Under the pieces are notes generated by a model. That model ran no database searches. It saw only the letters and a list, made by a program, of their open reading frames with translations, and had not been told where the DNA came from. Below, piece by piece: positions 10,488-21,762 of a stretch of 64,000 nt of DNA. The stretch is from NCBI GenBank assembly GCA_002682825.1, contig NOKP01000003.1, positions 3,038,001 through 3,102,000 on the forward strand. Direction: 5' to 3'. Position numbers and translations under genes: made by a program. Source of the stretch: Neonectria sp. B-13 (lineage: Eukaryota; Ascomycota; Sordariomycetes; Hypocreales; Nectriaceae). How positions within the stretch are numbered: position 1 is the first letter of the stretch; each line of letters begins with the position of its first letter.

Positions 10488-13400
10488 TCAGTCGGCGATG
10501 GCGCTCTCATCGGCCGGTTGCGTCTCTGGGCTCTTGATGCCCGATGGCACCGTAATGTTGGCCCGGGCCTTGTGCTGCGCCTCCGCAAACCGCTCCCAAT
10601 GCTCTGGGTCACTCTCCTCCATGTTCTTGAGCGCAATATCTCTATGCTCCTTGAACGCTCGCACAGGACCCTTCTCCTTCACCTTCTCCAGAAGTTCTCC
10701 GCCAATATCTTCGGCCAGCTCCGAGAGCATCCGGACGTGCTTGGGATCTGATCCAATGTCGTCGAGCGTGTTGAGCAGGTCGATCTGCTCCTGCTTGAAG
10801 AAGCCTACACGGAACCGGTGACCTGCACGCAGGATCCGTCCTTCCTCCTCGGCAAGCGTCTTGGATAACATCGAGTTCGATCTTGACAAGGGTTTAGCCA
10901 CATTGAGTTCTGACTCGTCCTCGTTGTCCGACAGTGCCATGCTCGGATCTTCAACAGGAGGCACGATCACGGGAAGCTCCTCTGTTGACCCCTTGGCAAC
11001 CACGGGTGGCTGCGGTTCGTGGACTGGCTCCCGCGTGTCCGGGTATTCGTCTTCGAAACGCTTGATAATGCCCTGCAGTGTATCATCCAGGAACATGAGC
11101 TTGCGCAGATTCTGCTCGTCGCCGGGGTTGGCCCTAGCCTTGTTCAATGCCGGTTGGAGCCGCAGGCGGATCTTGCGCGCACTCGCCAGAAGGTGCTTCG
11201 ACATGTCCTTCGCCTTTCCTCCACTCACCAACGCAACTGCAGGACTTGCCACGCCATTCTCCACATCTCGAATAAACTCGCCCGACTGCCTGCGGGACTC
11301 GTCACCGCGGTTCTTCAGACAGCATGTCAGGGCCTTGACAACACCAGTGCCGCCTATCACATAATCCTCATCTGGTGCTGAGCTGGCGTCGTCGGGGAAA
11401 TCGTCTTGGTCCAGAACGTCGCGGCCAACCAGGTGGGCGAGGACGTCGGGGTAATGGTACGACTTGGGGTCGAGTCCCTCGGGGTGGTTTTCTGCCAGTG
11501 CTGCGGCCACAGCAGCACTCACATCGGCGTCCTGAATGCGCTCCATGTTCCGTAGACAGTACGCCACCACCTGTTTGGCCATTGCTTTAACGATTTCTCC
11601 AGACCGCTCACTCGGTACTTCAATGTCCACGCAGATGAGGTTCTTAGACACACGGGTCGCGGCAAGAAGAGACGCGTACAAAGCGCAAGCCTCCTCCTGG
11701 GCCTCCTCCGTCCTCGCATTAGCCAGCTTCATCAGCTCGGAGTTTCCGAGGAGGTTAATATGGGCGAGTTGATGGACCTCGGGGAGGACCTCTACTAGCG
11801 CGATTGCCTGTTCTGACGTCATTTCAACGCCTTCGAGATGTATTCGCTTCAAGGCGGTCATCTTTGGTAGGTATCTGGATACTGTCAATGTGTAATCCTT
11901 CTAAGTGGATGGGAAACATACCGTCTGAGTAGACCAACCGCGCTCGGGGTTGACTGGAACAATGCTTGGTTCTGCGACAGATCGATGAACCGGAAGCTCT
12001 TGAGCTTAACAAGCGTAGGTAAGATTTTGCAGAGTGACGACGGGGTCAGGTTGCAGCCAGCCAAACCCATCGCCCAAAGTTGCGAATCCTCCCCAATCGC
12101 CGAAGCCAGCGCCTCCATGTGAGCTCCGAGATCGTTTCCACCCAGGTCGACGCCTTCACACTTGCCGGCAGCGACATATCTTACAACGTGCTGTACACCT
12201 TCGTCGTCAATTTGGTTGTGTGCAAGACCAAGCCTGCCCACGCCGCATTGGATCAATCCGTCGATTATGGATCCTAGCTGCTCCATGCTCGGCCCCGTCT
12301 CGCCGAGATTAACCAGTTCGAGAGTTGACCCGCCCAATCGCTCCCCAAGCGCCTTGGAAAAGATGTCTGAGATTCCTCGTGGTATTTGGATTCCATTGGG
12401 GAGGGCGCCGTTCTGCTTAACCTGGGGTTGGCGGGGAAATTGGATCTGGGAAACGTCGAGAAACTTGAGGGATCGACACAGATAGATGAAGAGGGACAAA
12501 TGCTTCCATCCGTCAGGGCCAAGCTTGTTGTTCTTGAGCACGAGTCGCTCTACAACGTTGCCATGTTCTTCACCCTCGTGCTTGGGCCTTCGCTTTTTCG
12601 AGGGCGGTCGTTTCGCAGCCAGGAGACCAGCCAGAATTACGCGCAGTCCCTCATCGGTCAAACCAATGTTTTCCAGGAAAACTTCTCGTACAGGGACGAT
12701 AGCCAGGTAGTCTCCCAGCGTCACAAGGTCGGGGAGTTGTAGCCAGTAGTCGGTCAGATCCAGCTTGCTCACCATGCCGGATGAGGAAGAATAGTTGGCC
12801 GGGTTGGTGAGTTGCTCGGTGATCTTCTTAAGGATGGGTGTCTCGCGCAGCTGGCAGCACCTTCGGTATATCCGCACGGGGTTCGTAGTTGGAGAGGACG
12901 ACGTCTTGGGAGTGACAGCACCCGGGGGCGTGTTGCACGACGAGTCGCTACTGTAGTGAATCTCCATAGGGATAGATCCGTTTGCCTCGGCGAGTCTGCG
13001 CTTCTTTTCTTTCCTAGCCTTGCGCTCCTCCTCGCTTTTCTTCTTCTTCTCTTTCTTCTTTGTATTCTCCTTTTCCTTCTCCGGGATTGGAGCTGGAGCT
13101 GGTGCTGGTGCTGGTGCTGAAGTTGCAATGCCATTCGCGCTCAGGTCATTGCTTGTCGGGGCAGTATCGAGTCCCTCCTTCTCGGGTTCCTTTGGTGGAG
13201 GCTCACTGTTGCTCTTGGTGACATCGATCGTCTCTTTCTGCTCCTCCACGGGCTTAGGCTCCACAAGCTTGGAGGCTTTAAGCGCATCTCCTTCTCCCTT
13301 TTCCGTCATCTTCTTCTTCTGGGTCAGGTCAACGGGCTTGGGGTGCAGCGAGTCGACCTCGCCATATTTGGGCATTGGCGCGATCTCCACGTCCACACAG

Positions 13401-14152
13401 AAAGCGACCCTCCTCAACTTGGCACCATGGAGCTCTGAGATAGGGCATCGCTCGCGTTTTTCGTCCACGTTCAAGACCATCCGGTCTACTAAACCGTGGC
13501 CCAGCTTGCCCGATGTTCCAAGGGCACCTGATGACGACGAAGACAGTCGGCGAAAGACACCTAGGAAACCGGCCTGGGTGCTCCTTGGGGGCGCCGGGGT
13601 ATAGGGGCCATTGCCCTCTGGCTTGGCGGCGTGTTGCAGGACGGCATTCTTGGTCGGCGTAGTTCTGGGAGGCAGGGGATCTTCCTGGGCGGCGGGCGAT
13701 TGCAAAGGCTGAGGTGACGAAGTTGGCGTGGCGGGGGGCGCGCTGGAGGAGAACTTCGCCGAGATATTGGAGAACCACGAGTTGCGGCGTTGGGGTGGAG
13801 TGCCGGTTGGGCTTGGTTTGTTTTCTATGGAGCCGGATCGCGAGAGTCTTCTTTGCGTAGGCGTGCCGTTGGGAGGCGTAGCCTGGCCATTCGTGGGGTG
13901 GTCTATCGAAGCCGAGGCCGGCGCCCTCGCCGATGCACCGGGGATCTGTCGAGGGAGAGCGGGCGTAGGTGATTTTGACGGAGGGGAGTTCTTTACTGCT
14001 TTTTCTAGTCAAAGGGTTAGTTGGGGGGGTTCAATAGACGCAGTGCAATGTGCATCTCGCGATGATTCGGACGGGTGGCGACTTGGACAGTACATGCCTC
14101 TGGGAGCACCGTGGGTCATCCAGCTTACGTCGACGCCGTGGACCTGCTCCAT
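10488..14152 (-). CDS. Large leucine-rich-repeat (RNI-like) protein, Mhp1 'cell wall biogenesis' type
   Basis: Filamentous-fungal homologues are usually named after yeast Mhp1 and linked to the cell wall/cytoskeleton; the name is by family resemblance. Exons: tentative 14152-14110, then 14004-11922 and 11874-10488. Intron 11875-11921 (GTATGT..CCAG) joins ..VGLLRR to YLPKMTALKRI in frame. The acceptor before 14004 is CTAG. The first exon would start MEQVHGVDVSWMTH, but its donor (GTGCTC) is weak; the phase fits and the total is about 1170 residues. Order: basic Ser/Pro-rich N terminus with QRRNSWFSNISAKFS; the block KLRRVAFCVDVEIAP; a Lys/Glu-rich charged stretch; then leucine-rich repeats (for example LVLKNNKLGPDGWKHL, LELVNLGETGP, VDLGGNDLGAHMEAL, FIDLSQNQALF) continuing into exon 3. 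The C-terminal part is acidic and probably disordered or helical. No membrane segment. Confidence 0.85.
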
Positions 14153-14169
14153 GCTGGGATCTGCGGGGA

Positions 14170-14212
14170 TCGAGGCGATGGCGATGGCGACGGCGACGGC
14201 GACGGCGGCGAT
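14170..14212. repeat. GGCGAT/GGCGAC microsatellite in the LRR gene leader
   Basis: Seven or more hexamer/trinucleotide units directly upstream (on the minus strand) of the proposed ATG at 14152. They would lie in the 5' UTR or promoter of the LRR gene. Confidence 0.85.
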
Positions 14213-14310
14213 GAGAAACAGGCGATTGCAGGAATGATGATGGTATGTTGTCGTCTAACGGTAATGGTATCAAGGTCAAGGTGGAGAGATGGAAGGGGGG
14301 CGGGAGAGAG

Positions 14311-14360
14311 ATAGATGGAGATGGAGATGGAGACGGAGACGGAGACGGAGGTGGAGATAC
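14311..14360. repeat. GGAGAT/GGAGAC tandem repeat
   Basis: About eight hexamer units; upstream of the LRR gene, non-coding. Confidence 0.88.
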
Positions 14361-16950
14361 GACTGTTGTTGAGTGGGCGGGCGGCAAAGCCGTGGAGCGG
14401 TTTGGTTTGGTTTAGGATAGGGACAAGCTCAGCTCGATCCGGGAACGGGGTGGGAGCGACTTGTGCGACGGGGGGACCTGTAAGTACTCGGTACTGGGGA
14501 TTGGTGGTGAGTGCCCGGTGGTGGTGACTTGGGAGTGGATGGTACTCGGTCAGTGCTAGAGGAGTAGAGGTATCGGTATCGACATGAGGCGTCCTAGTGC
14601 CCACGTACTAGTAGTCTAGGCGGTCCAAGTGCCCACGGCGAAGGAGGATGGTAGGTTCATTTTGGTAGCGGGGTAGTTTTTTTTATTTTATAAACTCGAG
14701 CCGGGATGCCTTTGGAGTCAGGGTCGTAGCTAGACGGGAGGTACATAGGTGAGGAGTCGTGCGTGTAGGGACTGTGGAAGTTTCTCGGAGTGGATAGGTG
14801 AACTCCAGCCAGATCTTTTTTTTTCGCCGCTCTCTTTGCTGACCAAAGAAAAGATTGATGATGAACCAGGATGGGATTCGTTGACGCCGACTAGTCCATT
14901 GCATGGGATGGCAATAATTCGGAATTGACGGAAAGGCGAAGAGTCCCGGGGGGGCGTGTCACGACTGGAAGTCACTGGACTGGCGTCACTGGCCCTAAAC
15001 AGTCCAGGTTATTTGATGGCCATGATGCCCACCCGGGTAAACGAGGCTTCAAGCGGCCGCGGCCCCGCTAAACACAGCATCGAACTCGCCTTACGGAACC
15101 TGCTTATGTACGAATGCTGCACTGTAAATACCGGCACAGGACATGAAATATGCGAGCGACCCTAGGCTGCGGGCTGCGGGCTGCGCAATGCTAATGCGGC
15201 ACTGGCTTCGCATGAGATGGATCCATGGACGACAAGTGGGATCTTGGTACCCAGCCCGGGACAGCCCTGGCAAGTCCCGTTCGCCTTCACACGGCAGCAT
15301 CGGGGCGGATGGAGGCTTGGTAATGCAGTAATGATGCAGTAATCCGTCCATCTTATCAAAGCAAAACCACCACCAATACTGACGGGAAATGCCCACAACA
15401 GGTACTATGTACTCAAGACAAACCTGTACGAATATCCGTCCGAAGATCGCATATGGGTTTGGGCGGGACCACGCACGTCTCCCCGTGGATCATGACCGCG
15501 GCTCTCCGTACACCTAACCTGCGCAAACCAGCCCATCCCATCGCACAACGTCACACCCCATCTCCAGTGGCCAAGCAGGTACCGCGGTACCGACCTGGCA
15601 CCTCCCAGTGGAGGTCGCGCGCGCGCGCCCACCCCGGAACAGGGCGACGGCGATGTCATCATCAGCAGGGCTGTCAGTGGAGGGCCACACGGCTTTCCAG
15701 GTCTCCTTTTGCCTGTGTCCCACCACCCCCCGTCGCAGTGTCTCCCGCCGCAGAGTGTCTCCCGTCGCTTGGCAATCGACAGTTCGCCGCCGACGACAGC
15801 CCTACCTCGGTGCATCAAGCACCCAAACCATCTCCTCCAAGTCAGCCACGCATATGGCGGCTAGTAGACTACCTTCCGCCCAATTGCTTACTTTATACTC
15901 ATCTACGGCTTTCTCCCGCCTTGAGCAGTAGCCACCAGACGGTCCAGACCATTCTCTAGGTTTCGACGAACTACTCCCCAAGCTCGTCCACCACTAACCA
16001 CCCACCCACAACGGCCCACAACCATCAGTAGCGGCGCCCGTCGTTTTCCATCCCCATGGCCGGCGGGTTACCGTCCGTTTGCCCCCCTGCACGCGCCACC
16101 CCGAGAATATCGTCACTGCACGCACGGATTGTCTGATCTGGGCACCGTTCCGTGGGCCGAACTGCGTGGTCCCGGACTCTTCATCGCACCCCGCGACCCG
16201 AGACGAGTCAACCTGACATGGCGATGCAGTGATGGAAACACTGTTCCGCCCCCTGACAAGAGAGGCACATAACGACCACGGACCGTCGATCGCTCACAGT
16301 TCTCATACAGGATTAAGGGATTCCCGTAACGAGGCAGCAAACCCTCAAGAGCCTTGCTCCTACCTACGTCTCTCCGGGCTCCTTCACTGGCACTTCAATC
16401 ATTTAAAGCCCTACTGGTGAAGTCCAATTAGGTCCCCCATTAAGCTCGAATCCCTTGATCAAGTGCCGAAGTCCAATTCCGTTTTCAAAATCAGCCCTTG
16501 GTTCTTACTTAATCTACTCTATCCTCTTTCCTACCTACACCAGGATGCCTGAGCCCCAGTGTTTAAGGAAAACCATACCCATCTAATTCCCGCATGCCCT
16601 GCTCACCCTGTCGCTGCTCCCGCCCCTTCGCACAAAACAATCACGGACTAGTGCTGCATTCATTGCCCTGTCTGCTCCGATGTTGACCCCGGTTGATGGT
16701 CCAGGGAGTCCTCATCAAACCCTCGAACCACAAAATTTCAATCAGCCTCGGTCCCCGACTCCCCAGAAACGCGCTGAATAGGGTGTGCGAATATGTGGCT
16801 GGGATACCCGGTTTGCTTGGGAGGTTCTGTATTGTAGGGATGATTCAGTCTACCTGATTATCGACTGATAAAGAGGCAACATCTGAGCGCATATGAAAGA
16901 TGGTAGCTATGTATGACGGTGACTTAGAAGAAGGCCACCGGTGAGGGCCC
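14361..16950. other. Intergenic
   Basis: Beyond the upstream repeats of the LRR gene I see no gene. Frames up to 168 codons (15453-15959, +) lack any domain-like pattern. The strip 15960-16900 has many in-frame stops on both strands and is CT-rich on the plus strand. Confidence 0.55.
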
Positions 16951-17880
16951 TCAATCTCGTCTCCTCTTCACTCGGAATGATAGGTTGCTTCTCAGCGACG
17001 ACAGCTGGCCGACCGAATGAGATCTATGGCTCGCCCATGAACTGGTATTGCACATGTACTCGTAATAGTCAACCAAGGACCACAAAGGGAGATAAAACCA
17101 CACAAAGTCTTCGTCTGGGTTTTCCTCGGTTGACACAAAGTCTTCTAGCTCATATTCATCACCTCTTAGCTTTCCCGGACGCCAACCTGGGATCCAGTCC
17201 ACGTAAAGCGCTGCATTGAACGGTTTTACCTACCGTTACGGTCCTTCTTGTCCACAGCCTCTAGATTCCGTCGGTCTGCAATTAGGCAATAGTGAAACCA
17301 GCTCGCTGAATATGCCGAACCCTGGACTACTTTCACCGCGCTCGTCCAGAGACACTCGATTATCACCATCCGGGAACTTGCGTGAGCACGCCTCTATCCA
17401 AGACCCATTGAGCGAAGCGCTTGCGCATAGCATCAGTTGTGACACAGTCGAGCTCCTTGTCCTCGACGACCGGCCAGTCCATGGAGGCGAGAAGATGTTT
17501 TCATCTGGTTTGCCCAGAAAAAGGAGGCATATGGCGTTTATATGCTCGAGCCGAGCAAGTGCAAGAACTGTCGATCCGCATCGCCTCCGCGCGCAGTGCG
17601 GTATATCACAAGACCCAATAGCTTCTTCTTGAGCTTTCCGCAACTTCTAGTAAACCCAATGCAGGTAGCGGATAGCAGAATTGATTGCCAAGAGCGAGAC
17701 TCCTTTTCGCAGCTTAACTTACTGTCTATTAGGCTGCCCGACCTGGGAGTCAAATTGCATCAGTGAAAGGAGACACTTCAACCATTCTCTGTCCTCGGCT
17801 CCAAGAAGCGCTATTAATGGCGTCGTCCCTCGACTCCTGGGTGGTATGGTTTCATCTACCCTACGGCTTACATAACTCAA
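16951..17880 (-). pseudogene. Probable decayed ankyrin-repeat gene fragment
   Basis: Three pieces in different frames, read on the minus strand, look like ankyrin repeats in collinear order: near 17815-17720 TTPLIALLGAEDREWLKCLL; near 17570-17500 GSTVLALARLEHINAICLLF; near 17290-17245 LIADRRNLEAVDKKDRNGR. A possible donor GTAAGT follows the first piece and a TTTACTAG acceptor precedes the second, but the frame beyond is not consistent. The third piece ends at a stop (GGT AGG TAA). A further open stretch (17213-16951) begins ALYVDWIPGW and is rich in Glu/Asp/Tyr/Trp; I do not recognise it. No plausible 5' end exists because the RPL5 3' end lies only about 250 bases away. Two readings remain: a 5'-truncated, frameshifted relic, or a real small gene whose introns I could not resolve. 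Low confidence. Confidence 0.3.
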
Positions 17881-18126
17881 TACTACGCTCGCATGCGCAC
17901 GCCAATTTCAGGTCCACTCAGGAGAGGAACCTGTCTACAAGTCGAGTCACCGTCGGGCTGGTTTTGAGTACAATAGACAGCTGTGCACCACAGCTATGGA
18001 ATTTGGCTGGAAGGTATCTTTTTCTTTTCATTCGCGTGACCCTGAGTACGGACCTTTCCTTTCCTCGAAACTCCAAACCCAATGCCAAGGTAACAATCCT
18101 CACATGCCCACAATCCGACGAACTTT

Positions 18127-19267
18127 TTACTCGTCCTCCAGGAGAGCCTGGATGCGCTGTTGCACACGGGCGTCCCGCTCCTCCTTGGTGGACTTGCGAG
18201 TCCTGTACTTCTTGGAGATCTCCTTCCACTCCTCCTTAGTCTTCTGGGGAGCCTCGCTCTCGTGCTTCTTGAAGGGGTCCTCGCGGATAGCCTTGTGGGC
18301 CTCAGTGTAGAGGTCCTCAAGACCATCAGCCTCAACGTCGTCGTCGACGTACTTCTGGAACTGAGAACGGAAGCGCTCCTCATCGTCATCGGCGAGGGTC
18401 TCCATGTACTCAGCAACGTGGCCACCGTAGATGTAGGTTCGGAGGACATCGCTGTCGAGCTCCTTGGTCTCCATGTCGAAGCCGGGGAATCGCTTCTCGG
18501 AGTGGGGGACCAGGATGCCACCGTCGGAGGCACCCTTCATGGCACCGAAGACACGGGCACCGGTAGAGGTGCGGGCAAGACCAACATCAAGGAAGGCCTT
18601 GAAAGGTCGGCGCTCACCATCGTCGGTCTCGGCGGCCTCGGTGAGGGTGAACTCACCATCAGCCTCCTCGACACCGGTGAAGTCCTCGTCAAGGCCGAGC
18701 TTCTTCAGGGTACGGCGGGCGATGAGGAGACCGGTGGCGTAGGCAGCAGCCCAGTTGGTAAGACCGTGCTCGATGCCGTAGGCCTTGAGCTCGTGAGCGT
18801 AGGCGGAGGCGAAGACCTTGTCGCCAGAGATCTCAGAGGTCACGATCTGGCAAATGATGTCCTTGTTGGTGAAGCGGACGACCAGGCGGTACTTGGGCGC
18901 ATTGTACTTGTTCTTGGCCTGGGTGATGAGGCGCTTGCGGGCATAGTAGTCGGTCTTGCCTTGGCGTCTGCGCTTGTACTTGGTCTGGTACCGGCTGTGA
19001 TTCTCGTCAGCATCATCGGGGAGAGGGGACAAGTGCGATGCGGGTTTGCGATGCGGGTTTACTTACCTGTAGTACGCGCTGTTCTTCACCAACTTGTGGA
19101 AAACCTGTCGCACGTCCCCGAGTCAGCAATTTGCGCTTCAGATTTGCTCGTCCTCCGTCCGAAGCAACTTGCTGTGACTCTTCACCGAGCAATTGACATT
19201 TCTGTCATGAATAAGAATACCAAAGGAGTTCCGGAGAACTCCTTTGCGATAGGCCTCAACTTACCAT
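18127..19267 (-). CDS. RPL5: 60S ribosomal protein L5 (uL18), 302 aa
   Basis: Binds 5S rRNA together with uL5 and joins the large ribosomal subunit; essential for translation. Three exons: 19267-19265 (only the ATG), 19104-19067 and 18994-18127. Intron borders are ATG|GTAAGT..GACAG and TACAG|GTAAGT..CACAG. The N terminus reads MVFHKLVKNSAYYSRYQ, as in fungal L5. Family blocks are GKTDYYARKRLI, PKYRLVVRFTNKDI, YGIEHGLTNWAAAYATGLL, FDMETKELDSDVLRTYIYG and a basic C-terminal helix rich in Lys/Arg/Glu. At 302 residues the length matches the usual 297-303. The long plus-strand frame across it (18160-19305) is a shadow produced by strong codon bias. It is divergent from the HAD hydrolase gene, and the start-codon exon is typical of highly expressed ribosomal protein genes in fungi. 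Confidence 0.98.
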
Positions 19268-19689
19268 TTTGGCGGTATTGTCAAACGACTGTTGTTGAAG
19301 TTTGAAAGTTGGTGATGGAGGAGTGTGCAGTAAAATGTGGTGGGTGATATTTCCAAAGCCCTAACAGCCCCAACACCAAAATCGCTTAGCTTGACCGGGG
19401 TTTCTGGGTTGGGGACGAGTCACATGACAGTGCCCCGCGCTTTATCTTATCAAAAATTCCTTATCTTATCTGGACATTTTGTCAGGTCCACTTCTGGAGG
19501 AGGCACGGCGGTTGTGGGGAAGACATACCGAGGTCCCTCGGATCCGTACACAGAGTGGGGGCATTCCGGAATCATTGTGTTCACCCGTACTCCAACTCCA
19601 TTAACTTCAGATTTCCATTTAACAATAACACAGTAGCTCTCTAGAGCTCATTAACATTTTCCCTTCGCTTTACCCCCGTTAGATTTAAG
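19268..19689. promoter_or_regulatory. Divergent RPL5/HAD intergenic region with GATA pairs and a telobox-like element
   Basis: This 422-base interval separates two divergent start codons. TTTATCTTATC at 19441-19451 and TTATCTTATC at 19461-19470 each hold two GATAAG elements on the minus strand, ten bases apart. AAAGCCCTAAC at 19355-19365 resembles the telobox (AGCCCTAA) reported for ribosomal-protein promoters in filamentous fungi and lies about 90 bases upstream of the RPL5 ATG. The motifs are seen directly; binding by GATA or telobox factors is inference. Confidence 0.5.
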
Positions 19690-20681
19690 ATGTCAGATAA
19701 ACAGAAACCCAAGGTTCTCCTCTTCGACATTGGCGGTGTCTGTGTAAGTAAGCTAAAGGCTGCGAAGCTGTGCTCCCAATGTTGATTCGAATTCTGCATC
19801 ATTACCACTTAATCACAGGGCTTTGAATACTTCTTGATATTCACCGCTATACCTGCGCATCAGCTAACATTTACTAGGTCAAGTCCCCTTTTCAAGCTAT
19901 CCTCGACTATGAACTCAGTCGAGGGATTCCACCTGGATGGATCAACTACTCCATCTCCAAGACTTCGCCCAATGGATACTGGCATCATCTTGAGAGAGGC
20001 GAAATTCCCATGGACGACTCCTTCTTCGATGGATTCGGCAAAGATCTTCACAACACCACCCGCTGGGAGGCATTCTACAAGCAGGAGCAGGCCAAAGACC
20101 CTCGTCTACCACAGAAGACGCCTCCGCTTCCGTCGGTGGATGCGAAGTGGCTTTTTGAAGAAATGATGACGGCGTCGAACCATCCTGATCCTTGGATGTT
20201 TCCAGCGTTAGAGAACCTCAAGAAGAGCGGCAGCTACATCCTGGCCGCACTGAGTAACACGGTCATCTTCCCTCCTGGCCACCAGCTTCACATCAAGAAT
20301 TTCGGTGACGACCCGGTGCGGAGGGTGTTCGATGTCTTTATTTCTTCCGCCCATGTCGGCATCCGAAAGCCTGATCCGAAGATGTACCAGTTTGCGCTTG
20401 CCCAAGTCGACAAGTACGCAAGGGACAATGCCCACAGTCCGCGGGGGCAGCAACTGGGATGGGGTCAAGGCATACGGCCGCAGGACATACTTTTCCTCGA
20501 CGACATTGGCGAGAATCTGAAAGAAGCCCGAAAACAGGGCTTCGGGACGGTAAAGGCTAACCTGGGTCGGGCGTTTGAGGCGGTAGATGAGCTGGAACGA
20601 GTGACGGGCTTGAAGCTTGCTGGAGACCATCCTCGGATACCGATAACGCCCAACTACCGAGGTTCGAAAGCGAAGATTTAG
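19690..20681 (+). CDS. HAD-superfamily hydrolase (epoxide-hydrolase-N-like phosphatase), 285 aa
   Basis: A haloacid-dehalogenase fold enzyme, probably a small-molecule phosphatase; the substrate is unknown. Exons 19690-19743 and 19878-20681; the 134-base intron (TGT|GTAAGT .. TACTAG|GTC) is phase 0 and leaves the frame open. Motif I is FDIGGVC with the nucleophile Asp13; the usual second Asp (+2) is Gly, as in the DxGxV members of subclass IA. The exon 2 start, SPFQAILDYE, is typical of this fungal group. Motif II is ALSNT, motif III RKPDPKMY, and motif IV ILFLDDIGENL with the paired Asp residues. A cap region with HHLERGEIP and WLFEEMM lies between motifs I and II. Soluble, with no signal peptide; probably cytosolic. 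It shares its promoter interval with RPL5. Confidence 0.92.
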
Positions 20682-21762
20682 AATGGAATGGCTCAGGATA
20701 TATCAATTGTCGGATTGAATAATGCAAACCACTCCGGTATTAAAGGTGTAGAGTGCCTCGGAAATATTAGACTTCGCCGTTAATCACAGGCTTCTCTCGC
20801 TCTTCTTTAGAGTAACGGCCGTGCCTTTAACCCACGTCAAAGATGGATGGATCCCTGTCGATGTTCTCTTCCCCTTCCGCAAGCACAATCGCAATATCAA
20901 TGCCGACGATGGTCGCCCATCAATCACAAAGATATGCATAGCCGCTCGATCAGCAATATCACTATCCCCCACCATCTCTCTAGAAACTCACTAGACGCAT
21001 TCGTTCGTCCGTAAAGAAATCCTCATAGAATCGGCGTTAAGTCTCCGCCAAATCTTCCCGCCGTCGGCCCCCCTCATCGTACCAAAATGACGACACTCCT
21101 GGGAGCACAACCGTCAAGAAAGCCTTGCAAGCCTTCTCGGGGCTTTCGTTTATGCAACTCGATGCAGGGGTGCGGCCCGGTCGGGGCTGAGCTGAGGTGT
21201 ACATAACCAGCACTCAGAGCGAACATCTAGGGCCAACATACGGTACCCACGATAGTGGACCCGGAGGTCACACCAGTTTGAAGCGGCCACAACCAGCGCG
21301 TCCTCCTCGACAGCTTGACAAGTGCGAAGTATGTAGACCTCGAGGCCGAATGGAATGGCACAAGCTCATCACTAAGACAGTGTGTACTTCGTGGCGGTCT
21401 TGGAAGTCTGACGCGCATCGTTCTCTCACAGTCGCTGTCGCATGTTGGGCGCTTATGAGACAAGTCGACGACGGCCTGCATATATTGCGCCCACCTGACC
21501 CCCCCCCGGGACCAAAATAGCAGCCGGGGATGGAAGTAGAACAACCGGGGGTACCTCAAGGACCTGCGCCAGCTTGGGCTGTGCAAGAGGCCCTCCAGAC
21601 AGAACCTAGGTGGTGGTTTGCTCGCCCGGCGCTTCGCCAGTTTGATGGGAACGTTAAATATGTCCCAGTCACCGCCCTGCGGAGCGTTGTTGGCATAGAA
21701 ACCACCAATATCTTCTCGCATATACTATATCACGCAGAGCAATCCAGCTCGAGCTTCTCAGA
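20682..21762. other. Intergenic
   Basis: No gene was recognised. Frames are under 170 codons and overlap on both strands. The right end is the likely promoter and leader of the T5orf172 gene. Confidence 0.6.

Noticed and set aside
18160..19305. 381-codon frame antisense to RPL5
   Set aside because: Produced by the strong codon bias of RPL5 on the other strand; the residues are a Val/Leu/Gly-rich shadow.
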